Assembly: GCA_945865545.1 (NCBI GenBank)
Contig: CAMBEQ010000004.1
Location: 1 to 64,000 of the forward strand
Origin: Sediminibacterium ginsengisoli
GTDB taxonomy: Bacteria > Bacteroidota > Bacteroidia > Chitinophagales > Chitinophagaceae
Direction of reading: 5' to 3'
DNA length: 64,000 bases
The notes beneath the pieces were generated by a model, which did no database searches, was not told where the DNA came from, and saw only the letters and a list, made by a program, of their open reading frames with translations. Below, piece after piece: positions 35,672-43,388 of the stretch. A program made the position numbers and the translations under genes. Position 1 is the first letter of the stretch. The number at the start of each line of letters is the position of its first letter.

Positions 35672-37184
35672 TTTTAGGATGTAAATTTATATAATTTTTA
35701 TCAATCAATTCTGCCACCACTTCCCCACTTATTAAACTTGGTGGCACCCCGGGCCCGGGTACTGTTAATTGGCCAGTATAATATAAGTTTTTTACTTTTT
35801 TACTTTTGCAAGAGGGCTTTAATATAGCTGTTTGTAAAAGGGTATTGGCAAGGCCATAAGCATTGCCCTTAAAAGAATGATAATCACTCTTAAAATCGGA
35901 AATAGCATAGGATCTTTTATACACTATGGACTCCGCAATGGATTGGCCCCATCTTTCCTCTAATCGCGCTATGAGTTCATTAAAATATTTGTCTCGAACT
36001 TCCTCTGTGTCTCCTTCTAAACCCGCAGCTACCGGTATCAATAAAAATAAATTTTCACTGCCCTGAGGCGCTACCGTGGGGTCGGTGACAGAAGGCACAG
36101 AAGCATAAAACAAGGGCTTGCTTGGCCAACTAGGTGCTGTATAAATTTCTTTACCATGAATGGCAAAGTCGGTATCAAAAAATAAAGAATGATGCGTTAC
36201 ACCAGTTAGTTTTTTATTCAATCCAACATAATACAATAATGAACTTGGTGCCATGGTACGGGTATCCCAATAACTAGTAGTATAAGATTGATATTTAGTT
36301 GTTAATAGATTTGTTTCAATATGATGATAATCACCAGCGCCTATAACTACCTCAAATTCATAATGCTTTTGTTCGCCTGTTACATTTGATTTAGTTAAGC
36401 AAGATTTGGCTAACCCATTGACTATATCAATTTGCAAAGCCTCTTCATTGAAATGAAATTGAACGCCTTGCGCTACAGCGGTATCATACATAGCTTGTAC
36501 AATACTATACATACCAAATTCTGGATACCAAGTACCTCCTTTAATATCTGCATAGTTCATTAAGCTATATAAGGCAGGGGTATTTTGTGGAAGTGCTCCT
36601 AAAAATAAAACAGGGAACTCCATTAAGGTTTGAATGTAAGGATGTTTGAAAAAACGAGCTACATGTTTTTTCATAGATTGAAATACATCTAATTTAAAAA
36701 CCCCTTTAATTAAATCTATGTCTATAAATTCTTTTATAGATATGCCTGGTTGATGTACTAGTTTACCCACACCTACCTCATATTTAAATTTAGCCTCTTC
36801 CATGAATTGATCCAAAGCCTTGGCTGCACCGGGTTCTACGCTTTCTAACAAAGCGGCTAGTTCAGAATAATTCGCTGGCATATCCCAATGCGTTTGATCA
36901 AAGTAAACGCGGTAAGAGGGGTCTAGTCGTTTTAATTTGTAAAAATCGGAAACTTTTTTTCCAAATGAATTAAAATATCTTTCAAAAACATCAGGCATCC
37001 AGTACCAACTTGGCCCCATGTCAAAAGTAAAACCTTGTGCTTCAAATTTTCTAGCCCTTCCTCCTGGCAAATTGTGCTTTTCAATAACAGTTACACTCCA
37101 TCCTTTTTTGGCTAAAAAAGTAGCTACAGACATGCCAGCAAAACCAGCACCTATCACCAAAGCTTTTTTAGTTGGAGATTTCAT
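35664..37184 (-). CDS. crtI: Phytoene desaturase
   Basis: 506 residues, normal CrtI length. N-terminal FAD motif VIGAGFAGMSVATFLAKKG, then NLPGGRARKFEAQGFTFDMGPSW in pieces, and the C-terminal LYYTGQLTVPGPGVPPSLISGE signature of bacterial CrtI. It converts phytoene to lycopene. It sits 4 bases behind the sigma-factor gene and overlaps crtB. Confidence 0.95.
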   Translation of the reverse strand: MKSPTKKALVIGAGFAGMSVATFLAKKGWSVTVIEKHNLPGGRARKFEAQGFTFDMGPSWYWMPDVFERYFNSFGKKVSDFYKLKRLDPSYRVYFDQTHWDMPANYSELAALLESVEPGAAKALDQFMEEAKFKYEVGVGKLVHQPGISIKEFIDIDLIKGVFKLDVFQSMKKHVARFFKHPYIQTLMEFPVLFLGALPQNTPALYSLMNYADIKGGTWYPEFGMYSIVQAMYDTAVAQGVQFHFNEEALQIDIVNGLAKSCLTKSNVTGEQKHYEFEVVIGAGDYHHIETNLLTTKYQSYTTSYWDTRTMAPSSLLYYVGLNKKLTGVTHHSLFFDTDFAIHGKEIYTAPSWPSKPLFYASVPSVTDPTVAPQGSENLFLLIPVAAGLEGDTEEVRDKYFNELIARLEERWGQSIAESIVYKRSYAISDFKSDYHSFKGNAYGLANTLLQTAILKPSCKSKKVKNLYYTGQLTVPGPGVPPSLISGEVVAELIDKNYINLHPKNV

Positions 37185-37188
37185 TTAA

Positions 37189-37689
37189 TTAGTATCGTTG
37201 TATTTTCTGTTTTAATATTTTTCTTGCAAAGTGAATTCGACTTTTAATGGTGCCTAAGGGTTCATTTAACACGTCTGCAATTTCATTGTACTTATAGCCC
37301 TCAAAGTATAAATTAAAGGGCGTTCTAAATAGTTCAGGCAAATCATATATTAGTTGCTTCACTTCTCTCAAATTTAAGTTAGTCACACCATCATTCAAAA
37401 CCTTTGTTCGAGTTTGATCAATTAAAAAATCATTAGGCGAATTGTCTAATACCACCGATTGTTTTGAACGCTTGCGATAATCATTAATAAATATATTACG
37501 CATAATGGTATACAACCAAGCTTTAATATTGGTACCCACATTATATTTGTCTTTATTGGACAAAGCTCTGTACAAAGTTTCTTGGAATAGATCCTTAGCA
37601 GACTCATGATCCTTGGTCAAATTAATGGCAAAGGGTTTCAAAAAATCGGCATTTTCAGTTAGCAATAGGGTGAATTCGGCAGTTGACAT
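37189..37689 (-). CDS. ECF-type RNA polymerase sigma factor at the head of the carotenoid operon
   Basis: 166 residues from the ATG at 37689; an upstream ATG 19 codons earlier would add an unusual extension. Region 2 (DHESAKDLFQETLYRALSN, NIKAWLYTIMRNIFINDYRK) and region 4 (LFRTPFNLYFEGYKYNEIADVL, LGTIKSRIHFARKIL) are complete. No anti-sigma factor gene is next to it. It is 4 bases upstream of crtI, so it is presumably cotranscribed with the pigment genes and may drive them autogenously. A MerR/B12 regulator lies upstream; this trio recurs in Bacteroidota carotenoid loci as far as I know. Confidence 0.9.
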   Translation of the reverse strand: MSTAEFTLLLTENADFLKPFAINLTKDHESAKDLFQETLYRALSNKDKYNVGTNIKAWLYTIMRNIFINDYRKRSKQSVVLDNSPNDFLIDQTRTKVLNDGVTNLNLREVKQLIYDLPELFRTPFNLYFEGYKYNEIADVLNEPLGTIKSRIHFARKILKQKIQRY

Positions 37690-37815
37690 AAAATTCTGTT
37701 TAACTTTTAAGTAAGTGAAGCTAAACATAATTATTACTAAAATCAATTATTTTGTTTAATTTTTATATTAATTTCTTAAACAATTCCAAAATTGGTAAGT
37801 CGGTTTGATGTTTGG

Positions 37816-37839
37816 ATTACATATTTAAACATATGTAAT
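37816..37839 (-). promoter_or_regulatory. Inverted repeat between the CarH-like gene and the carotenoid operon, candidate operator
   Basis: A perfect 8-bp inverted repeat ATTACATA-N8-TATGTAAT. Each half contains TTACA, which fits the TnACA core reported for Thermus CarH sites. It lies 127 bases upstream of the sigma-factor start, in the only long gap of the cluster. The function is inferred. Confidence 0.5.
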
Positions 37840-37911
37840 TGATTATTAGCTATTTAATAAAATATTCTAATAAATTGTATAAAATGTCCCTTTTGGGGGA
37901 GGCACTCGAAA

Positions 37912-38790
37912 TTAGATAGATTGTATGAACTGAAGGGTATCAATCAAACTTCTCTTTAACTGAATCCCTGCGGGAACGGGCCCTTTATAATCTTGAATCA
38001 ACTGGCCAGATAAAATGATGGAAGATCCTTTACTAAATTCAGCCAGCTGATTGATAAATTTATCAAACTTAAACTTTTTGGCCGGCAAGGTTAAATGAGA
38101 AAATAAATAATCAACCTTATTTGTTTTTACTAAGTATTCAAGATCTACCATAGGTACATTAGCCCCTAAGTAGTCTACATATACTCCATTTAGCTTTAAC
38201 AAAAAATGTACAAACAAAAGACCAATTTCATGATACTCTGCCTCGGGTAAAAATAAGATAACTCTTTTAGTATATTTAGTTATAGGGGGCAATTTCTCAA
38301 TGCCATAAATAATTTTTTGTCTTAGTACATTGGTGGCTAAATGTTCTTGTGCAGGATTAATATGGTTAGTAACCCATAATATACCTACCCTTTCTAAAAA
38401 AGAGAAGATAATTTCATTAATAGTTTTTTCAATTCCTTTTTGTGCAATATAAATATCTAATTGCTGCTCGAAACCAAGCATGTTCATGGAAACCATCTCC
38501 TTAATCAAATTATTTACTACTCGCTCTTTTTGGGCATCTAGCTGATTAATTGAAAGAATTTTTTCTTCCATTTGCTCCGAAGTCATCTTATCAATATGGG
38601 ATATCTTAAACCCGTATTTATTTAAAAGCGATACGTTCAATATAGTCTTCAATTCATTAGATGAATACGTCCTAATATTGGTGGTGGTACGCGAGGGTTG
38701 CAAAAATTGATAGCGCTGCTCCCAAATACGGATCGTATGGGCTTTGATACCTGAAATTTGCTCTAAATCTTTGATTGAATAAGATGACAT
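37912..38790 (-). CDS. CarH/LitR-like MerR-family regulator with B12-binding domain
   Basis: 292 residues. N-terminal MerR helix-turn-helix (SIKDLEQISGIKAHTIRIWEQRY, in pieces; residues 4-27). The middle four-helix region holds the light-sensor signature W-x9-EH (Trp139, Glu149-His150). The C-terminal cobalamin-binding Rossmann fold has the ExHxxG ligand motif (Glu185-Tyr-His187-Glu-Ile-Gly190). In CarH, His in this motif and the W-x9-EH elements bind adenosylcobalamin; the dark tetramer represses carotenoid genes and light destroys it. All key residues are here, so light/B12 control of the adjacent crt operon is predicted. An inverted repeat lies 8 bases before its ATG. Confidence 0.9.
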   Translation of the reverse strand: MSSYSIKDLEQISGIKAHTIRIWEQRYQFLQPSRTTTNIRTYSSNELKTILNVSLLNKYGFKISHIDKMTSEQMEEKILSINQLDAQKERVVNNLIKEMVSMNMLGFEQQLDIYIAQKGIEKTINEIIFSFLERVGILWVTNHINPAQEHLATNVLRQKIIYGIEKLPPITKYTKRVILFLPEAEYHEIGLLFVHFLLKLNGVYVDYLGANVPMVDLEYLVKTNKVDYLFSHLTLPAKKFKFDKFINQLAEFSKGSSIILSGQLIQDYKGPVPAGIQLKRSLIDTLQFIQSI

Positions 38791-38798
38791 ACCATATA

Positions 38799-38823
38799 GA
38801 ACAATAGTTTATTAAAATTGTTC
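38799..38823 (-). promoter_or_regulatory. Inverted repeat just upstream of the CarH-like gene
   Basis: GAACAAT-N11-ATTGTTC, perfect 7-bp arms, 8 bases upstream of the regulator ATG. The position suggests autoregulation or control of translation initiation. The half-site differs from the one at 37816-37839. Confidence 0.4.
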
Positions 38824-38882
38824 ATCATTTTATAAAAAAAAGGGGAATGTCTACTACAAATAAAGAAATAATACGGTAAAAC

Positions 38883-39743
38883 TTACTTCTTTAAGGTTCT
38901 CAAGTATTCACCATACCCGCTTTTAGCATACTTATCGGCCAATACCAATAATTGAGTTTTATCTATAAAACCCATACGATAAGCTACTTCCTCTATGCAT
39001 CCTACTTTTTGGCTTTGTCGCTTTTCTATTACCCTAACAAATTCACAAGCGTCCGCATAAGAATCAAAAGTACCAGTATCCAACCAGGCCGTTCCACGGT
39101 TCATAATACCTACTTGTAATTCCTTTTTTTGCAAATATACTTTATTGACATCTGTAATTTCATATTCTCCTCTTGGAGAAGCAGGAATATTTTTTGCTAT
39201 TTCAACCACCTGGTTATCATAAAAATACAATCCAGGTACTGCGTAATTGGATTTAGGTTGCTTAGGTTTTTCTTCTAAGGAAATGGCATTATTGTTTGCG
39301 TCAAATTCTACCACACCATAACGCTCTGGATCATTTACTTCATAAGCAAACACAGCAGCGCCTGCTACATCATTAAAAGATTGTACCAGCTTACTAAAGC
39401 CAGCACCATAAAATATATTATCGCCTAAAATTAAAGCTACTTTATCCTTGCCAATAAATTCGGCACCAATCACAAATGCCTGTGCCAAACCATTCGGAAC
39501 GGCTTGCACTGCATAATGAAAAGAACAGCCTATTTCGGATCCATCGCCTAATAATCTTTTAAATTGATCATTGTCTTCGGGCGTAGTAATAATTAATATT
39601 TCTTTGATGCCCGCTAATAACAAAACAGACAAAGGATAATAAATCATTGGCTTATCATAGATAGGCATCAATTGCTTACTAATTCCTTTGGTAATAGGAT
39701 ACAATCTAGTACCCGAACCGCCTGCTAATATGATTCCTTTCAT
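38883..39743 (-). CDS. rmlA: Glucose-1-phosphate thymidylyltransferase
   Basis: 286 residues. N-terminal nucleotidyltransferase signature [37 protein letters not shown] (blocks [10 protein letters not shown] and [11 protein letters not shown]), LGDNIFYG, and the C-terminal [17 protein letters not shown]. It makes dTDP-glucose, the first step of dTDP-L-rhamnose synthesis. Last gene of the rmlB-rmlC-rmlA run (minus strand), 16 bases after rmlC. No rmlD is present in this window. Confidence 0.95.
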   Translation of the reverse strand: MKGIILAGGSGTRLYPITKGISKQLMPIYDKPMIYYPLSVLLLAGIKEILIITTPEDNDQFKRLLGDGSEIGCSFHYAVQAVPNGLAQAFVIGAEFIGKDKVALILGDNIFYGAGFSKLVQSFNDVAGAAVFAYEVNDPERYGVVEFDANNNAISLEEKPKQPKSNYAVPGLYFYDNQVVEIAKNIPASPRGEYEITDVNKVYLQKKELQVGIMNRGTAWLDTGTFDSYADACEFVRVIEKRQSQKVGCIEEVAYRMGFIDKTQLLVLADKYAKSGYGEYLRTLKK

Positions 39744-39759
39744 TTTAATAATTTATATT

Positions 39760-40314
39760 TTAACCAATACTTTTTTTGTAGGTCGCAAATGATTGTAAAA
39801 CTTTATCCTTTGCAGATAATAACAATTCCGAAGTGGGTACCCTCCAATCTATATTTAAATCTACATCATTGTATAAAATTCCTACTTCTTTAGATGGGTC
39901 ATAAAATTCATCGCACTTATAAAAAAAAGTAGCCGCCTCACTTAATACCACAAAACCATGCGCAAATCCTTTGGGTATAAAAAATTGTTTATGGTTATCT
40001 GCCGTTAATTCAATGGTAAAATGCTGGCCAAAAGTAGGCGATCCGATTCTAACATCTACTGCTACATCTAAAACAGCACCTTCTAAAACCCTTACCAGCT
40101 TTGACTGAGCAGCTGCACCCGACTGCATGTGCAAACCTCTTAATACTCCTTTTTGTGATCTGGATTGATTGTCTTGTACAAAATTAATTTGCAACCCAGT
40201 GGCTTCAGCAAATTGCTTTTGATGATAGGTTTCAAAAAAATAACCACGGGCATCTCCATGCACTGTATCGTGAATGATAAAACAATCTTTTAAGGGGGTG
40301 GCTTCTATTTTCAT
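39760..40314 (-). CDS. rmlC: dTDP-4-dehydrorhamnose 3,5-epimerase
   Basis: 184 residues, cupin fold. Seen: DARGYFFETYH near residue 22-32, FVQDNQSRSQKGVLRGLHMQ (contains the catalytic His of GLHMQ) and FIPKGFAHGFVVLSE. It epimerises dTDP-4-keto-6-deoxyglucose. Eight bases after rmlB and 16 bases before rmlA. Confidence 0.95.
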   Translation of the reverse strand: MKIEATPLKDCFIIHDTVHGDARGYFFETYHQKQFAEATGLQINFVQDNQSRSQKGVLRGLHMQSGAAAQSKLVRVLEGAVLDVAVDVRIGSPTFGQHFTIELTADNHKQFFIPKGFAHGFVVLSEAATFFYKCDEFYDPSKEVGILYNDVDLNIDWRVPTSELLLSAKDKVLQSFATYKKSIG

Positions 40315-40322
40315 TGATCTAA

Positions 40323-41417
40323 TTATCTGTTATCGTACATTGAATTGTAATATTGTTGATAGGCCCCGCTGGTTACATTCTCTAACCAAGCCCCATTGCT
40401 CAAGTACCAATCGATGGTGGCTGCCAAGCCTTCTTCAAAAGTAACCGAAGGACTCCATCCTAGTTCTTTATTTAATTTAGTGGCGTCAATAGCATACCTA
40501 CGGTCATGTCCTGGCCTATCTTTTACATAAGTAATTAATTTTTCACTTTCTCCTTTGGCTCTTCCTAGCTTCGCATCCATTTGAGCACACATTACTTTTA
40601 CTAAATCAATATTGGTCCATTCGTTAAAGCCACCAATATTATAAGTATCTCCATTTTTTCCTTGATGAAATATTAAATCAATCGCACGTGCATGATCAAT
40701 TACATACAACCAATCGCGCGTGTATAAACCATCGCCATATACTGGCAATGCTTTTTTATTGATAATATTATGTATAAATAAAGGAATTAATTTCTCTGGA
40801 AAATGATTAGGACCATAATTATTAGAACAATTAGAAACCACATAAGGTAGGTGATAGGTTTCTCCATAAGCACGCACAAAATGATCACTCGCTGCTTTAC
40901 TTGCAGAATAAGGTGAGTTAGGATCATAGGCAGTGGTTTCTTTAAACAATCCTTCTTTGCCTAAACTTCCATATACTTCATCCGTAGAAATATGATAAAA
41001 TAAATGATCTCTATTTTTCTCCCAACCCCCTTCATGCGCTTTTTCATAACTTAAATCTCCTTTCCAATATTCTTTAGCTGTATTTAATAAATTCACGGTG
41101 CCAATTACATTGGTATATACAAAGTCTAAAGGTGAAACAATGGATCTATCTACATGGGATTCTGCTGCCAAATGAATGACATCGGTGATAGCATGTTTTT
41201 CAAAAATTGTTTTAAGTGCATCGGCCTCTAAAATATTGGCTTTTACAAAATGATAATTAGGTGCTTTTTCGATATCCTTTAAATTTTCCAAATTACCCGC
41301 ATAGGTCAATGCATCTAAATTAAAGATTTGATACTGAGGATATTTAGTCACCATTAAGCGCACTACATGCGAACCTATAAAGCCCGCCCCACCTGTAATT
41401 AATATGTTTTTTTGCAT
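40323..41417 (-). CDS. rmlB: dTDP-glucose 4,6-dehydratase
   Basis: 364 residues, extended SDR. N-terminal ILITGGAGFIGSHVVRL, then HLAAESHVDRSI, STDEVYGSLG, and the YSASKAASDHFVRAY catalytic Tyr-x3-Lys block. It forms dTDP-4-keto-6-deoxyglucose. First gene of the rml operon, with a TATCTTTG promoter element 16 bases upstream. It is divergent from the acyltransferase gene by 34 bases. Confidence 0.95.
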   Translation of the reverse strand: MQKNILITGGAGFIGSHVVRLMVTKYPQYQIFNLDALTYAGNLENLKDIEKAPNYHFVKANILEADALKTIFEKHAITDVIHLAAESHVDRSIVSPLDFVYTNVIGTVNLLNTAKEYWKGDLSYEKAHEGGWEKNRDHLFYHISTDEVYGSLGKEGLFKETTAYDPNSPYSASKAASDHFVRAYGETYHLPYVVSNCSNNYGPNHFPEKLIPLFIHNIINKKALPVYGDGLYTRDWLYVIDHARAIDLIFHQGKNGDTYNIGGFNEWTNIDLVKVMCAQMDAKLGRAKGESEKLITYVKDRPGHDRRYAIDATKLNKELGWSPSVTFEEGLAATIDWYLSNGAWLENVTSGAYQQYYNSMYDNR

Positions 41418-41433
41418 CTGAACTTGTATCTTA

Positions 41434-41441
41434 CAAAGATA
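41434..41441 (-). promoter_or_regulatory. TAnnTTTG promoter -7 element upstream of rmlB
   Basis: Minus-strand TATCTTTG fits the Bacteroidota -7 consensus and ends 16 bases before the rmlB ATG, inside the 34-bp divergent gap. The -33 region would lie within the coding start of the divergent gene. Confidence 0.45.
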
Positions 41442-41451
41442 TTAAAAGACT

Positions 41452-42606
41452 ATGAGCCAGCAAAGATATTATTCATTAGATGTTTTTAGAGGCGCAACAG
41501 TAGCATTAATGATTTTAGTGAACAATCCTGGTTCTTGGGCATCAATTTTCAGCCCATTGGAGCATGCCAGTTGGCACGGATGCACCCCTACCGATTTAGT
41601 TTTTCCTTTCTTTTTATTCGCAGTAGGTAACGCCTTATGCTTTGTGATGCCAAAATTACAAAATGCAAGCGCTGCAAAATTTTGGAGTAAAATTATTAAA
41701 CGTACCCTATTAATTTTTACCATTGGATTATTTTTAAATTGGAGCCCTTTTGTAAAATGGTCTGATGCTGGCTTGATTTTTAAGCCCTGGGAAAATGTGC
41801 GCATTTTTGGAGTGTTGCAACGTATTGCACTTTGTTATTTTTTTGCTTCTATTATTATTTATTATGGCCGTTCTCGTATTGCCCTTTTTATAGGCATGAT
41901 GATTTTAGTAATTTATTGGGTACTCAGTTATGCATTAGGCGCAGCAGGACATCCATTTAGTTTATCCGGTTATTTCGGCAATACCATTGATCAATCCATA
42001 ATTGGCATTAACCATTTGTATAAAGGAGAAGGCGTCCCTTTTGATCCAGAAGGTTTAACAAGTACACTGCCGGCAATTGTACAAGTGATATTTGGTTTTT
42101 TAGTGGGCGAATACATTCAACTCAAAGGAAAAAATTACGAAATGTTAGCACAATTGCTATTAACAGGTGTGCTGCTTGTTTTGGTTGGTTATATTTGGGA
42201 TTTTAGTTTTCCTATCAATAAAAAAATATGGACCAGTAGTTATGTATTGTATACTTCTGGATTAGCGATGATTACTCTGGGTATGTTAATTTATTTGCTA
42301 GAATTTAAAAATGCCAAAGGAAAATGGAGCCAGTTTTTTGATGTGTTTGGAAAGAATCCATTATTTGTTTTTGTCCTAAGCGGATTTTTACCTCGTATTT
42401 TAGCTTTGTTAAGATGGGTAGATTATGTAGACGCAGATGGCAAGTCCATATACACTTCCGCATTACCTTGGTTTTACGAGCATATTTGTAAAAATGTAGC
42501 AAGTGATTTGCGCATTGGTTCTTTCCTCTATGCCTTATGCATCATTGCATTTTTTGGCATCCTATCTTATTACTTAGATAAAAAGAAGATTTACATTAAA
42601 GTGTAA
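41452..42606 (+). CDS. Multi-pass membrane acyltransferase homologue (DUF5009/HGSNAT-like)
   Basis: 384 residues with about ten membrane helices. The N-terminus RYYSLDVFRGATVALMILVNNPGSW and the block WHGCTPTDLVFPFFLFAVGNAL (in pieces) are typical of the DUF5009/DUF1624 family related to human heparan-alpha-glucosaminide N-acetyltransferase. Such proteins are thought to move acetyl groups across a membrane on to amino sugars. The conserved His in ASWHGCTPTD matches the proposed active site of the family. Substrate in bacteria is not established. Next to rml and amino-sugar salvage genes, so a glycan role is plausible. Confidence 0.83.
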   Translation: MSQQRYYSLDVFRGATVALMILVNNPGSWASIFSPLEHASWHGCTPTDLVFPFFLFAVGNALCFVMPKLQNASAAKFWSKIIKRTLLIFTIGLFLNWSPFVKWSDAGLIFKPWENVRIFGVLQRIALCYFFASIIIYYGRSRIALFIGMMILVIYWVLSYALGAAGHPFSLSGYFGNTIDQSIIGINHLYKGEGVPFDPEGLTSTLPAIVQVIFGFLVGEYIQLKGKNYEMLAQLLLTGVLLVLVGYIWDFSFPINKKIWTSSYVLYTSGLAMITLGMLIYLLEFKNAKGKWSQFFDVFGKNPLFVFVLSGFLPRILALLRWVDYVDADGKSIYTSALPWFYEHICKNVASDLRIGSFLYALCIIAFFGILSYYLDKKKIYIKV

Positions 42607-42631
42607 TTAAAGTATAAAGGAGTGAAAATAT

Positions 42632-43381
42632 TTACTTAAACAGTTCCTCCGCTTTGGCAATATTTTCTGGTTTACCCACATCTAATAATAATCCATCACT
42701 GTGATCATAAAAACCAATAGTATTGGAAGAGGCTACTTGCAAATAGGCATCTATCAAAGAGAATTTGCCAGTTAAATTTAATACTTTATAAAAAGAACTG
42801 TGAATGATTTGAATACCGCTAAACGCTTTGGCTACAATGGTTTCAGAGTTTAATATTTTATTTGACACATTGGACCATTTTTCTTCCCCTGTACTATTAT
42901 TTTTCCAACCTACTAATTTCTCCGCATTATTAAATAATAAATTTCTACTTGAAGTTCTATTAGTAACCGCCAAAGTAGCAACATATTTTTCATCGCCACT
43001 AGATAAAATTTTATCGGCAGCCATCAATTTGTCTAGCTCCAAATTAGTTAAGATATCCGCATTCATCACCAACCAAGATGCTTCTTGTTCGAAAAATGGT
43101 TTTGCCAATAAAACACCGCCGCCGGTTTCTAACACCTCACTACTTTCATCAGAAATAAAAATTGTACTCCCCCAGCCAGCATTGGCTTCCACCGCTTCTA
43201 TAATTTGATGGGCAAAATGATGCACATTCACCACCACTTCATCAATACCAAACTGCTGTAAGTATTCAATATTTCTTTGTAATAAAGTCTTGCCATTCAC
43301 TTGCGCCAATGCCTTTGGATGACTATTGGTAAAGGGCTTTAACCTGGTACCTAAACCTGCTGCTAAAATCATTGCGCGCAT
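42632..43381 (-). CDS. MurU-like sugar-1-phosphate nucleotidyltransferase
   Basis: 249 residues. N-terminal MRAMILAAGLGTRLKPFTNS with PKALAQVNGKTLL, VVVNVHHFAHQI, LETGGGVLLAKPFF and WLVMNADILTNL, the pattern of GT-A nucleotidyltransferases close to MurNAc-1-phosphate uridylyltransferase MurU. In Pseudomonas, MurU acts after the kinase AmgK in cell-wall sugar recycling. Here the gene directly follows (7-bp gap) an AmgK-like kinase fusion, which supports that role. A general hexose-1-phosphate substrate is the alternative. Confidence 0.82.
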   Translation of the reverse strand: MRAMILAAGLGTRLKPFTNSHPKALAQVNGKTLLQRNIEYLQQFGIDEVVVNVHHFAHQIIEAVEANAGWGSTIFISDESSEVLETGGGVLLAKPFFEQEASWLVMNADILTNLELDKLMAADKILSSGDEKYVATLAVTNRTSSRNLLFNNAEKLVGWKNNSTGEEKWSNVSNKILNSETIVAKAFSGIQIIHSSFYKVLNLTGKFSLIDAYLQVASSNTIGFYDHSDGLLLDVGKPENIAKAEELFK

Positions 43382-43388
43382 AAAATAA

